Assembly: GCA_001897435.1 (NCBI GenBank)
Contig: MKSV01000008.1
Span: 1 to 64,000, forward strand
Direction of reading: 5' to 3'
Source of the DNA: Acidobacteriales bacterium 59-55
GTDB taxonomy: Bacteria > Acidobacteriota > Terriglobia > Terriglobales > Acidobacteriaceae
Length of the DNA stretch: 64,000 nucleotides
Of this stretch, positions 15,986 through 23,768 are shown one piece after another (within the stretch, counting starts at the first letter, position 1; each line of letters opens with the position of its first letter). Under the pieces are notes generated by a model, which did not search any database, was not told where the DNA came from, and saw only the letters and a program-made list of their open reading frames with translations. The translations under genes and the position numbers were made by a program.

Positions 15986-17359
15986 TCAGCGATACCCGAA
16001 CAGAGGTGGGAACACGAGAACCACCACCGCCGCCCAGGCGGAGAACACCGGCAGGTACGCCATCTGCCATCGCTCCAGAACGGCAAACGAGCTCCTGTGA
16101 CCGAGGAAGCGCGCGTACAACCACGCCGACCACGTCAGGTTGACGAGCAGAATGATGTTCTCGCCAAGGGCCGCCACCCGGTTGGGCGTGAAGCCAAATT
16201 CAGAGATGCGGGCAGCAATCGCATAGAGCGCCACCCCGTCGATCACGAGCGCGCTGACTACGAGCGCCAGTTGCAGACCGTCGAAGAAGTCGGGTGGTGC
16301 CTGCGGGTCGCGCGCCGACGCGGCGTACAGTACCAGTCCCACCACGACTGCCAGCAGTAGATCGAAGCCGATCAGCACTTCCCGCCTAACGTTGATTGGG
16401 TTGCCCGTCCATGCCATCGTCGCCAGAAAGGCGAGGAACAGCAGCGTGAAGAGCGGCGTGAACAGCCTGGTCAACACCGGCGCCATGTTTTCGATGACGC
16501 TTTGCTTCGCCTCCACCAGCCAGGATCCGATGAGGACAGCCCCTGCCGCCCCGCACGGGATCAGCCACCCTGCGACGAACCAGCCGGGGTTCATCCCGAT
16601 GGCTCTGAACATCATGAACGTAAATAAAATCGCGACGAACCCGCCAAGCGCGATGAGCACGTAGTAGATCGCCAGCTCGCCGGAGAACCGGACGAAGTTC
16701 ATGCGCCCGCCGTCGTCGAACCATCGGCCCCCGGCATAGGCAAAGCCCACGATGAGCCAGAGAGCGATTGGCAAGTGGAGAGCGGTCAGCATCTCCGTCT
16801 CGCTGCCGCTCGGAAAAGGAAACACGTTGGCCAGCACAGCCGCGGCTGCGAAGGCCATCGCAAACCAGAGACCACGGACACGGTCCGATCCGCGCTTCCA
16901 CAGGAAGTACACGGTGAGCAGCGGAAAGACAAAGAGGCTGGCGTTTTTGGCGTAGAACAGCGGGAATTCCGCGCTCGGGTTGATCCAATGGCCGAAGAGC
17001 GCCGGCAGCTTGACGGCGATCGCCGCCGCAACTGCGAGGCCCAGGACGATGAAGAGTTCGTCGCGTCCGGTCTGTGTCGACGCTTCGGTCTCGGGCGTAA
17101 TCACCAATTGCTTCCACAGCCGCTCGGAATGCGCACGTGCGAACTCGCGCGACAGCTCATCGAGGCTGCCCATGCGCTTGACGGCGACCAGGAATGCTTC
17201 ATCCCCTGTCAGACCCGCCTCGGTAAGCGCCGCCAGCTGGTGGCGAAGATGTCCCTCGAGTTCCTCCGCATCGGGACGGTAAAGTGCCTGCCGGCGGCGC
17301 ACGTAGGTCCGCCACTCTGCGATTTGGTCTTCAAGCTGCTGGTCGGCGAATGTCGTCAT
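15986..17359 (-). CDS. PadR-linked multi-pass membrane protein with permease-prefix-like N-terminus
   Basis: A 457-aa protein. Residues 1-75 (QLEDQIAEWRTYVRRRQALYRPDAEELEGHLRHQLAALTEAGLTGDEAFLVAVKRMG) match the soluble permease-prefix/HAAS-type domain that accompanies PadR regulators. From about residue 105 there are ten or more hydrophobic helices and no ATPase or peptidase motif. Its ATG overlaps the padR stop (ATGA), so the two are co-translated; PadR probably controls it. The transported substrate or role is unknown. Confidence 0.75.
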   Translation of the reverse strand: MTTFADQQLEDQIAEWRTYVRRRQALYRPDAEELEGHLRHQLAALTEAGLTGDEAFLVAVKRMGSLDELSREFARAHSERLWKQLVITPETEASTQTGRDELFIVLGLAVAAAIAVKLPALFGHWINPSAEFPLFYAKNASLFVFPLLTVYFLWKRGSDRVRGLWFAMAFAAAAVLANVFPFPSGSETEMLTALHLPIALWLIVGFAYAGGRWFDDGGRMNFVRFSGELAIYYVLIALGGFVAILFTFMMFRAIGMNPGWFVAGWLIPCGAAGAVLIGSWLVEAKQSVIENMAPVLTRLFTPLFTLLFLAFLATMAWTGNPINVRREVLIGFDLLLAVVVGLVLYAASARDPQAPPDFFDGLQLALVVSALVIDGVALYAIAARISEFGFTPNRVAALGENIILLVNLTWSAWLYARFLGHRSSFAVLERWQMAYLPVFSAWAAVVVLVFPPLFGYR

Positions 17360-17694
17360 ACGGTGCTTTCCCCCATCCAGATTCCCCGCAGTGTGTCATC
17401 GACGGCCTTCCATTGTTGACGCTGCGCAGTAAGCTCCGCCTGGCCTTCTTCCGTGATTCGGTAATACTTCCGCCTGCGGCCAGTCTCGGACGCGTCCCAC
17501 TTCGCCGCCACATAACCCTGGCGTTCGAGACGATGCAGTACGGGATATAGCATGCCGTCGGTCCATTGCAGGTGTCCGCCTGACAACTCGGCGACGCGCT
17601 TGATGATGGCGTAGCCGTAGCTCTCGCCTTCGGCAAGGATGGCGAGTACCAGCGGAGTCGAGGAAGCCGCAACGAGGTCTTTTGCTACATCCAT
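17356..17694 (-). CDS. PadR-family transcriptional regulator
   Basis: A 112-aa regulator starting MDVAKDLVAASSTPLVLAILAEGESYGYAIIKRV, with recognition region WTDGMLYPVLHRLERQGYVAAKWD and wing RRRKYYRITEEGQAEL. I use ATG 17694, not the track start at 18129, because the conserved domain begins there and a consensus promoter lies just upstream. It is the first gene of a two-gene operon with the membrane protein (4-bp overlap). Confidence 0.9.
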   Translation of the reverse strand: MDVAKDLVAASSTPLVLAILAEGESYGYAIIKRVAELSGGHLQWTDGMLYPVLHRLERQGYVAAKWDASETGRRRKYYRITEEGQAELTAQRQQWKAVDDTLRGIWMGESTV

Positions 17695-17704
17695 ACGTAG
17701 AAGT

Positions 17705-17733
17705 CTTATACATTGCACCTCTATGTATGTCAA
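17705..17733 (-). promoter_or_regulatory. Promoter with embedded PadR operator
   Basis: On the minus strand TTGACA (17733-17728), a 17-bp spacer and TATAAG (17710-17705) give a near-consensus promoter ending 11 bp before the padR ATG. The spacer is framed by the perfect inverted repeat ATACAT-N9-ATGTAT (17708-17728), close to the ATGT/ACAT half-sites known for PadR proteins, so binding would exclude RNA polymerase. Confidence 0.75.
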
Positions 17734-17819
17734 TCCTGCGCTCATGCCTCGTCTGCACTCAGCGGAACTCGACACTTCGGGCTTGATTCCACAACGGGTG
17801 CCGTCCGTATAGACCGGCG

Positions 17820-18425
17820 TTACCGAATCTTGATGAACGAATGACCACCGAAACGAATCATCAACGCTCCAATCAGGCCGCCGACAAAGATCGACGGACC
17901 ATGGATATCGGAACGCAATGCTAGGACCAGAACGCCAAAGAGTATCAGCCCACCGCCGAATTTGGCTTGCCAGGCGGGAACTCTTGAAATCATCCAAGCG
18001 GCCAAGCCCCCGAGAAGCCCCGCACCAGCAACCGACATGCCGGCGTCGTAAGGTTGCCACATGTAACCCGCGATCTCGCCTGCGAGGCCACCAGCCAAGT
18101 AGAGGCTCAGCCAGGCGGCTTTCGTCCACAGTCGCTCACTCAGGATTCCAACGACCAGAAACAGAAAGAACACGGAGAGCGCCTGTGGCCATGGATCCGG
18201 CTGGACGAGCAAAGGGCTGAGCAGACGCCACCATTGGTGGGAAAGCGCTACAGGATTGCGCCACAGCAAGAGAAGCAGTGTCGGATATGAGCGTTCCAAA
18301 CAGCTCAGCTTGGCCGTGATCAAAAAAGCGCTGAGCGTCAGCACTGGAACCGCTCCGAATCGTTCGCGAAATGGTGGTGACGACCTCTGAGCCATCTCTG
18401 CTGAGTCTAACTTCACTTCTCTCAT
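17820..18425 (-). CDS. Rhomboid-like intramembrane serine protease
   Basis: A 201-aa protein with about six membrane segments. YLAGGLAGEIAGYMWQPYDAGMSVAGAGLLGGLAAWMI matches the rhomboid TM4 region with the nucleophile in GMS, and SDIHGPSIFVGGLIGALMIRFGGH supplies the His-bearing last helix. WWRLLSPLLVQ resembles the loop before TM2. The canonical HxxxN motif is not clear, so activity is uncertain. ATG 18425 is chosen because AGGAG lies 5 bp upstream; the track ORF starting at 18518 adds residues that look like a cupin tail. Confidence 0.6.
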   Translation of the reverse strand: MREVKLDSAEMAQRSSPPFRERFGAVPVLTLSAFLITAKLSCLERSYPTLLLLLWRNPVALSHQWWRLLSPLLVQPDPWPQALSVFFLFLVVGILSERLWTKAAWLSLYLAGGLAGEIAGYMWQPYDAGMSVAGAGLLGGLAAWMISRVPAWQAKFGGGLILFGVLVLALRSDIHGPSIFVGGLIGALMIRFGGHSFIKIR

Positions 18426-18518
18426 GGCTCTCCTGTATTGCTCTTCTGAAACGCGAGCGATCCAATCAACTATTCTGCCGTCTTTACAGGGGTAGTCAAT
18501 TCGCCCCGTCATTGCCAA
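18426..18518 (-). pseudogene. Cupin C-terminal tail fused in frame ahead of the rhomboid-like gene
   Basis: The minus-strand frame reads DGRIVDWIARVSEEQYRRA and runs straight into the rhomboid-like ORF without a stop. [18 protein letters not shown] is the C-terminus of the cupin gene at 28284-28678, so this is probably the tail of another cupin-family gene whose stop codon and front were lost. The rhomboid-like gene's ribosome site AGGAG lies inside the tail. Confidence 0.45.
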
Positions 18519-18596
18519 TGCACCCAGTGAGTCGAACCTGTGTTCGGTCTAATTGCGGAAATGGGAAGCAACTCGAGTAACGCCTTTGCAGATGAA

Positions 18597-19210
18597 CTAA
18601 ACTTGGAGCGCGATGCCACACCCATCATGGAATGATAGCTACGCCTCGGGACAGCTGCCTTGGGACACGGGGCAACCAGAACCTTTACTCGTGGACTTCG
18701 TCACTTCGGGCGCGGTCACGCCATGTCCAGTGCTTGAGATCGGGGCGGGCACTGGCACGAATGCAATTTGGATGGCCGAGCGAGGGTTCGACGTGGTTGG
18801 AGTCGATGTCTCGACGCTTGCCGTCGAAAGAGCTCAAGCGAAGATGGCGGGACATACTCTGAGCTGCCGCTTCGCTGAATGGGACGTTCTCACCAAGGCT
18901 CCGCCTGACGACTCGTTCCAGTTCGTGTTCGACCGCGGTTGCTTTCATGTGTTTGATGAACCGCACGAGAGACAGCATTTTGCGGCACAAGTCGCTGCCG
19001 CACTGATACCCGGAGGCTTGTGGCTGAGCTTGATCGGCAGCACGGAAGGTCCGCCACATGAGGTTGGCCCTCCGCGCCGCTCGGCCCGCGAGGTCACTCT
19101 CGCCATCGAAGCAGCGCTGGAGATCGTGGAGTTGCGATCGGCTGAGTTCCGCGACCACAATACAAAGGCGTGGCTCTGCCTGTCACGTCGACGCAAGATG
19201 TCGGCGCAGC
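18597..19210 (+). repeat. Duplicated segment, copy 2 (partner 15138-15756)
   Basis: Direct repeat of the methyltransferase segment. The match begins 16 bp before the ATG in both copies (ctaaacttg) and continues through the coding sequence. This copy keeps the full reading frame. Confidence 0.75.
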
Positions 19211-19233
19211 CGTCCACGGCCTCTGGAGTCTAA
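18613..19233 (+). CDS. SAM-dependent methyltransferase, intact copy 2
   Basis: A 206-aa class I methyltransferase with the thiopurine-methyltransferase-like opening SYASGQLPWDTGQPEPLL, motif I LEIGAGTGTNAIWMAERGFDVVGVDVS, and the later motifs FQFVFDRGCFHVFDE and LWLSLIGSTEGPP. The C-terminus continues NTKAWLCLSRRRK past the position where copy 1 stops. The substrate is unknown; relatives methylate thiols, tellurite or small natural products. GGAGCG precedes the ATG closely. It is a single-gene unit between the cupin remnant and an alpha/beta hydrolase. Confidence 0.85.
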   Translation: MPHPSWNDSYASGQLPWDTGQPEPLLVDFVTSGAVTPCPVLEIGAGTGTNAIWMAERGFDVVGVDVSTLAVERAQAKMAGHTLSCRFAEWDVLTKAPPDDSFQFVFDRGCFHVFDEPHERQHFAAQVAAALIPGGLWLSLIGSTEGPPHEVGPPRRSAREVTLAIEAALEIVELRSAEFRDHNTKAWLCLSRRRKMSAQPSTASGV

Positions 19234-19333
19234 CTTCTGACTGCGAGTGGACTGATCGAAGCTGCCACGAAACATAATTGTAAAGTCGATAGAATTCCTG
19301 ATGGATACCTTATCGAGTGGTCCAAGGACAACA

Positions 19334-20323
19334 ATGACCTGGAAGACAATTCGATTGGTTTTGGGGGGCGCGACTCTGATCACAGCTCTTGCTGGGGCTG
19401 CGCAGTCGTCTTCTCCGGAGCCCACACCTTTGGGCAAGATGGTTGACCTCGGTGGGTATCGCATTCACCTGAACTGCACAGGAAAGGGGAAGCAGACGGT
19501 CGTCCTGTCGCCGGGAGGGGGAGATTTTTCGTTTGCCTGGTACCTCGTACAGCAAAAACTTCAGTTGTCCGCACGGGTGTGCTCGTACGATCGTGCCGGT
19601 TACGCATGGAGCGATCCCGGTCCCCAGCCATCGACCTTCAGGCAGGAAGCATATGAGTTGGAACTGGCGCTGAAGCTCTCCGGCGAAAGAGGGCCATACA
19701 TTCTTGTAGGACATTCACTTGGCGGGTTGGTCGCCGAAACCTTCGCAGAAGGATATCCGGATGAGACAGCGGGTTTGGTTCTGGTCGATGCGCCGGGCCC
19801 GGATGATACGTTGGGTTATTTCGGAAAACTGGTTCGTGTTCGAACCCTTGCGCATCGAACGATTCCGCCTGTTCAGACGATGAAGACTAGCCCTCCTGTT
19901 CCAATCAGTGATGCGGAGCGCGAGCAGGCCATGAAATACAAAAGCCACAAAATTAGCCCGCCGTATGACCGTCTGCCGGCGGAGATTCAAAAGCTGCAAC
20001 TATGGGCGCAGCTATTGCCGCCTAAGGTCGCGATCGACGAGAAGACCGATTACATTCCCGAGGAGTTCCAGCTTCTTTACGAGATTCAGCAGTTTGGGCA
20101 TCCGCTTGGTAGAAAACCGCTCATTACCATGATCGGCATGCAAGGAGCAGGCGAGGAAAAGATCGAAGAAAAAAAGGCGTTTCAGGTCCTTTCAACCAAT
20201 AGCAAAGTTGTCGAAGTTCAGGATTCCGGTCACGCAATTCACCTTCAAGACCCAGATGCCGTAGTTGCGGCAATTCGCGATGTGATGAACGCGGCCCTTC
20301 ACCACACTCAGTTGAAAAAATAG
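19334..20323 (+). CDS. Secreted alpha/beta hydrolase
   Basis: A 329-aa alpha/beta-fold hydrolase with a signal peptide (WKTIRLVLGGATLITALAGAAQ). The nucleophile elbow GHSLGG is near residue 132, the likely acid is in LVLVDAPG and the catalytic His is in VQDSGHAIHLQDPDAV near 308. It has a lid-like insertion between about 150 and 240. Esterase, lipase or haloperoxidase-type substrates are all possible. ATG 19334 fits the signal peptide and follows AAGGAC; the track start at 19301 would add a non-secretory leader. Confidence 0.8.
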   Translation: MTWKTIRLVLGGATLITALAGAAQSSSPEPTPLGKMVDLGGYRIHLNCTGKGKQTVVLSPGGGDFSFAWYLVQQKLQLSARVCSYDRAGYAWSDPGPQPSTFRQEAYELELALKLSGERGPYILVGHSLGGLVAETFAEGYPDETAGLVLVDAPGPDDTLGYFGKLVRVRTLAHRTIPPVQTMKTSPPVPISDAEREQAMKYKSHKISPPYDRLPAEIQKLQLWAQLLPPKVAIDEKTDYIPEEFQLLYEIQQFGHPLGRKPLITMIGMQGAGEEKIEEKKAFQVLSTNSKVVEVQDSGHAIHLQDPDAVVAAIRDVMNAALHHTQLKK

Positions 20324-20590
20324 CGGGCTGTCGGTTCCGCGATTGTCGACAATGATCGGTTGGCGTCCAGGCTCGCTGAAAGATGAGGATTCCCGACCAT
20401 TCTTAGGCGATGGGTGCATCACCACCAACGCGCTCATTGCTTGAGGGTTTCAATATCGGGACCGGTAACGGCTCCTCATGAAATCCGCAACAGAAGTCCT
20501 GCTCGAGAGAGTGAAGGTGTTTGCGAAGTCCGCTTCAAAGGCAAGAGGCGGGACAGCAAATCCCACCCCTTGCTCGCAAGTCCGCTTGAG

Positions 20591-20965
20591 CTACTCAGAT
20601 TTCGCTGTCTGTTTCTGCTTGGCCCATCGCTTCTTCTGGGCATCAGCAATCCTCTTTCTTGCTTCGGGAGACATCGTCCGCTTCCTTGGGGCAACTGTCT
20701 TCTTTTCATAAATTGCCCTTTTTGCCCCAGCGGCTTTCTTCACGCTTGCTGTTTTCTTCACTGGTTTAGCCTTGTTCGCTGGGCGACCGGATTTCCTGCC
20801 AGGCTTGCCTCTCTTGACTGCGACTCCACCACCCCCTCGATCCTCCTTGAGGAGAGCATCTCGGTGTGTAACCAGGCGTGCCTTCGTTCGCTCCGCTTCG
20901 GTGATGATTTTATCCAGCACCACAATCTCTTTGTTCAGCTCAGCCACTGCTGCCGAGATACTCAT
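20591..20965 (-). CDS. Lys/Ala-rich histone-H1-like protein
   Basis: A 124-aa protein. Residues 1-42 form a helix or coiled coil (AAVAELNKEIVVLDKIITEAERTKARLVTHRDALL). Residues 50-95 are rich in Lys, Ala, Pro and Gly (GKPGRKSGRPANKAKPVKKTA), like histone H1 or AlgP tails. The end carries MSPEARKRIADAQKKRWAKQK, a short basic motif found on its own in many bacterial small proteins. DNA or RNA binding is likely. GGAGG lies 5 bp before the ATG. It is divergent from the XF1762-family gene with about 50 bp between starts. Confidence 0.75.
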   Translation of the reverse strand: MSISAAVAELNKEIVVLDKIITEAERTKARLVTHRDALLKEDRGGGGVAVKRGKPGRKSGRPANKAKPVKKTASVKKAAGAKRAIYEKKTVAPRKRTMSPEARKRIADAQKKRWAKQKQTAKSE

Positions 20966-21016
20966 TCTTCCTCCATGGTTGGAACTAGAGCCAGCCTATC
21001 ACTCCCGAGAGACTCC

Positions 21017-21775
21017 ATGGATATTTGTCCCTATTGTGGTGATTCCGCATATCTGGATGTGTCAGACGTACTGATTCACACGCGCGAGATAAACCTTGAT
21101 GCCTGTTGCGAGTGGAATCTTGCTGGATGGATCGACTCCATTCAGAGCTTCAACCGGCGAGAGCGTGCGCAATGGGCACTCGAAGCGACCGGACTCGTCG
21201 TCCACGACATTCTTACAAAAGACGGCGCGTTACGCTGGACGTTGCACTATGGTCTGGAAATTGGCGAAGTCATGTTTTCGGACGTTAAGGAGTTCATCCG
21301 AGAGCATCATCGCCACTGCGATCCACCCTCCGGCTGGAAATATGGAGCGGCGCTCTTTAATGGGGACGATATGGTGGCTGTCATGGCGGCCGGTCGTCCC
21401 GGGTCGCGTCATCTGGATGCGCAAGGCTGCATGGAGATCACAAGGGTCTGCGTGAAGGACATGGAGCCTCATGGTCTTGTGGCCAATGCGTGTTCCATCC
21501 TCTATGGGTACGGCTGTCGCGAAGCATTCAAACGAGGCTACAAGCGGGTTGTTACCTACACCAAGAAAGGCGAATCAGGAGCTTCGCTGCGAGCCGCCGG
21601 CTTCGCTCCGGTGGCCGTTTCGGACGGCGGAGAATGGGACCGTCCTGGTCGGCCCAGGAGACCCGGACGGAACACGGTTCCGAAGGTTCGATGGGAGCGA
21701 TGGCAAGGGAAGGTTATTCCTGTACAAAGAAGCTTGCAATTCGAGCCGCCAAATCGCTTATCGATTGCCGCCTAA
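21017..21775 (+). CDS. XF1762-family (GNAT-like) mobile-element protein
   Basis: A 252-aa protein. It begins MDICPYCGDSAY (CxxC zinc-knuckle-like) and then carries the XF1762-family domain: FNGDDMVAVMAAGRPGSRHLDAQGCMEITRVCV and YGYGCREAFKRGYKRVVTYTKKGESGASLRAAGFAP. This acetyltransferase-like fold is widespread on phages and integrative elements, and its substrate is unknown. The track ORF begins at 20414, but everything before 21017 lies opposite the H1-like gene and has no conserved content. The gene opens the second mobile-backbone block. Confidence 0.75.
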   Translation: MDICPYCGDSAYLDVSDVLIHTREINLDACCEWNLAGWIDSIQSFNRRERAQWALEATGLVVHDILTKDGALRWTLHYGLEIGEVMFSDVKEFIREHHRHCDPPSGWKYGAALFNGDDMVAVMAAGRPGSRHLDAQGCMEITRVCVKDMEPHGLVANACSILYGYGCREAFKRGYKRVVTYTKKGESGASLRAAGFAPVAVSDGGEWDRPGRPRRPGRNTVPKVRWERWQGKVIPVQRSLQFEPPNRLSIAA

Positions 21776-21861
21776 TACGGTGCAAGGATTCAATGTCGGC
21801 GAAGTAGGCGAATAAGAGGCGAACGTGACAAAATACAAAGGTGAAGGGCTGAAGAGCAGCG

Positions 21862-22095
21862 ATGATCGTTAATAATGCGGACGGAGAATTCAATCATCTT
21901 TTCCGGGGTGGCTCGACATCTCTCTGCAAGCAGGGATCCGAATTGTTGCGCGCATTTGCGGAAGCACGTCCAACGGACCTCTCTTTTCTTCAGGCGGACG
22001 ACTTGAGCGGCCACTCCAACTCGGCCTTTGTCGGGATCGAGGAGTGGGATGCTCTTGTTCAGCATTATGCGTCCTGTAAACGGTGCAATGTCTAA
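21862..22095 (+). CDS. Hypothetical protein overlapping the start of dinB
   Basis: A 77-aa protein ending EEWDALVQHYASCKRCNV, with three Cys, two of them as CKRC. Its last eight bases overlap the start of dinB, a typical coupled arrangement, and it is on the same strand with no competing gene. I do not recognise it. No strong ribosome site is visible, so it could also be untranslated leader. Confidence 0.4.
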   Translation: MIVNNADGEFNHLFRGGSTSLCKQGSELLRAFAEARPTDLSFLQADDLSGHSNSAFVGIEEWDALVQHYASCKRCNV

Positions 22096-23200
22096 TGCGC
22101 TCGTCAAACGCGAAGTATCGGACGTCCGCGATCTGATTGGATTTCGCAAGATCTCGCACATCGACATGGATGCCTTCTACGCATCGGTCGAACAACGCGA
22201 CAATCCTTCCTTAAAAGGAAAACCGGTTGTCGTCGCCTGGAAAGGCAAACGATCGGTCGTCTGCGCAGCTTCCTATGAAGCGCGGCGCTATGGGGTTCGA
22301 TCAGCAATGCCCGCCGTTCAGGCCGAACGACTCTGCCCGGACGCGATTTTCCTTCCACCAGACTTTCCGCGTTATCAGGCTGTCTCTCAGGCGATTCGTG
22401 AAATATTCCGACGCCACACAGATCTGGTCGAGCCGCTGTCCCTCGATGAAGCCTACCTCGACGTCACGACGAACAAAATGGGCTTGCCAACGGCGACGCT
22501 TGTCGCCAAGACAATTCGTCGGCAGATCTGGGAAGAACTGAATCTCACCGCCTCTGCCGGTGTTGCACCTAACAAGTTTCTGGCAAAGATCGCATCGGAC
22601 TGGAAGAAACCCAACGGCCTTTTCGTCATCCAACCGCATGAGGTTCAAGACTTTCTGATGCCTCTGCCTGTAGGCCGTATTCCCGGCGTCGGCAAGGTCA
22701 CGGAAGCACGTATGACGCAGGTCGGCATCAAAACTGTCGGTGATACCTTCCGGATGGACATCGAGACCCTTGAGAAGCAATTTGGCCGTTGGGGAACGCG
22801 CCTGTACGAACTTGCTCGTGGTATCGATCACAATCCTGTAGTGCCAAATCGCATTCGGAAACAGATCTCCGCGGAAGACACCTTTCAGGAGGATGTTCCA
22901 CTTGAGGCTTGTGAACCCCACATCCGCAGGCTTGCGGAAAAGGTTTGGACCGCATCCCGTGAGAATGTCCGAGGCGCTCGCACCATTGGATTAAAGCTGA
23001 AGACGAAGGAGTTCAACTCGCTCACCCGCAGCTTGACCTTACCCGCGCCACCAACCTCCTACGAGGAGTTCACTCGCGTCGCGCTTGGACTTTGTGATCG
23101 GGTGCAACTTGCACCAGGCCAACTCTACCGACTCGTTGGCGTGGGTTTGAGTAACTTCCAAGACGAAGACGTTCCATCCTCGTGTCTATTCTTCGAATAG
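22088..23200 (+). CDS. dinB: DNA polymerase IV (Y-family translesion polymerase)
   Basis: A 370-aa Y-family polymerase. The palm has the catalytic acidic motif HIDMDAFYASVEQ (near 26) and LSLDEAYLDVT (near 125). The helix-hairpin-helix thumb reads VGRIPGVGKVTEARM, and the little-finger domain follows to the end. It would copy past damaged bases, usually tethered by the sliding clamp; this window also carries an accessory dnaN. ATG 22088 is chosen from the conserved N-terminus; the track start at 22028 is not conserved. No LexA box is obvious in the leader. Confidence 0.9.
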   Translation: MSNALVKREVSDVRDLIGFRKISHIDMDAFYASVEQRDNPSLKGKPVVVAWKGKRSVVCAASYEARRYGVRSAMPAVQAERLCPDAIFLPPDFPRYQAVSQAIREIFRRHTDLVEPLSLDEAYLDVTTNKMGLPTATLVAKTIRRQIWEELNLTASAGVAPNKFLAKIASDWKKPNGLFVIQPHEVQDFLMPLPVGRIPGVGKVTEARMTQVGIKTVGDTFRMDIETLEKQFGRWGTRLYELARGIDHNPVVPNRIRKQISAEDTFQEDVPLEACEPHIRRLAEKVWTASRENVRGARTIGLKLKTKEFNSLTRSLTLPAPPTSYEEFTRVALGLCDRVQLAPGQLYRLVGVGLSNFQDEDVPSSCLFFE

Positions 23201-23303
23201 CTCATTGGTCATGCAAGAGATCAGGGGAGGAATTGCCTCTTGGATCGGCAATACCCAAAAGAGCCGGTGATCACAATAATCCTCAATCGCATCTCACCCA
23301 TCA

Positions 23304-23570
23304 GTGTCCTCTAAGAAGAAACCACTGGTAATGACGGAGTGCGAGGTCAAAGTACGCGGCCGTTGGCTTCCATGCACCCTTTACGAAGCTCTCACTGAAC
23401 GCAGCGAGCTCATGCGCTGCAAATATTGCCACGGCCCAGTACAAGCGTTGAAAGAATCGATCACCGGTGCCCGAGCCCACATTGAACACCTGCAAAGCCA
23501 CCCAGGTTGTAGATTTCCGGTCACCAAGTTCTGCGGAGTTGAATCCAAACATCCATTGGCACTGAAGTAA
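23304..23570 (+). CDS. Small zinc-finger-like protein
   Basis: An 88-aa protein with a candidate zinc site MRCKYCHG, followed by ARAHIEHLQSHPGC (Cys2 then His/His/Cys). TECEVKVRGRWLPCTLYEAL at the front looks like a beta-hairpin. An in-frame ATG at 23331 (MTECEVK) could be the true start. It follows dinB by about 100 bp on the same strand, within the mobile-backbone genes. Short proteins of this kind on plasmids often bind DNA, but I do not recognise the family. Confidence 0.55.
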   Translation: MSSKKKPLVMTECEVKVRGRWLPCTLYEALTERSELMRCKYCHGPVQALKESITGARAHIEHLQSHPGCRFPVTKFCGVESKHPLALK

Positions 23571-23768
23571 ATTGTCCCCGTAAAACGCCTTGGTCATCAC
23601 AAGCAGATCACTGACGGTAGGCCGATATATCATTACTAATCTGGCTCGGTGAGCGTATTGGCGATAATGCGCTCGCTGGCGCCTCTGCGATTTCCGTGAT
23701 CCGCGCGCAGCTGGTCCGCGGCGTGAACTTCATCACGGTGAGCAACTCGCCATGGAAGGCCGTTAACC

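Noticed and set aside
15696-16133. 145-aa minus-strand ORF after the PadR-linked membrane protein; an inner part starts MKLSMKRADFLSLPRVVVMTALAMG
   Set aside because: It overlaps the membrane-protein gene, crosses a degenerate dispersed repeat and copy 1 of the duplication, and lacks a ribosome site. The inner 89-aa frame might be a small secreted protein, but support is too weak. The 15757-15985 gap otherwise shows nothing.
20414-21016. N-terminal extension of the XF1762-family ORF
   Set aside because: The extension lies opposite the H1-like gene and is Phe/Leu/Ser/Cys-rich noise; the conserved protein begins at MDICPYC.
23571-23768. Possible gene tail between the zinc-finger-like protein and the GNAT gene
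   Set aside because: Both strands read somewhat protein-like (GERIGDNALAGASAISVIRAQ on plus, GLPWRVAHRDEVHAADQLRADHG on minus), but neither has a start or a family I can name.
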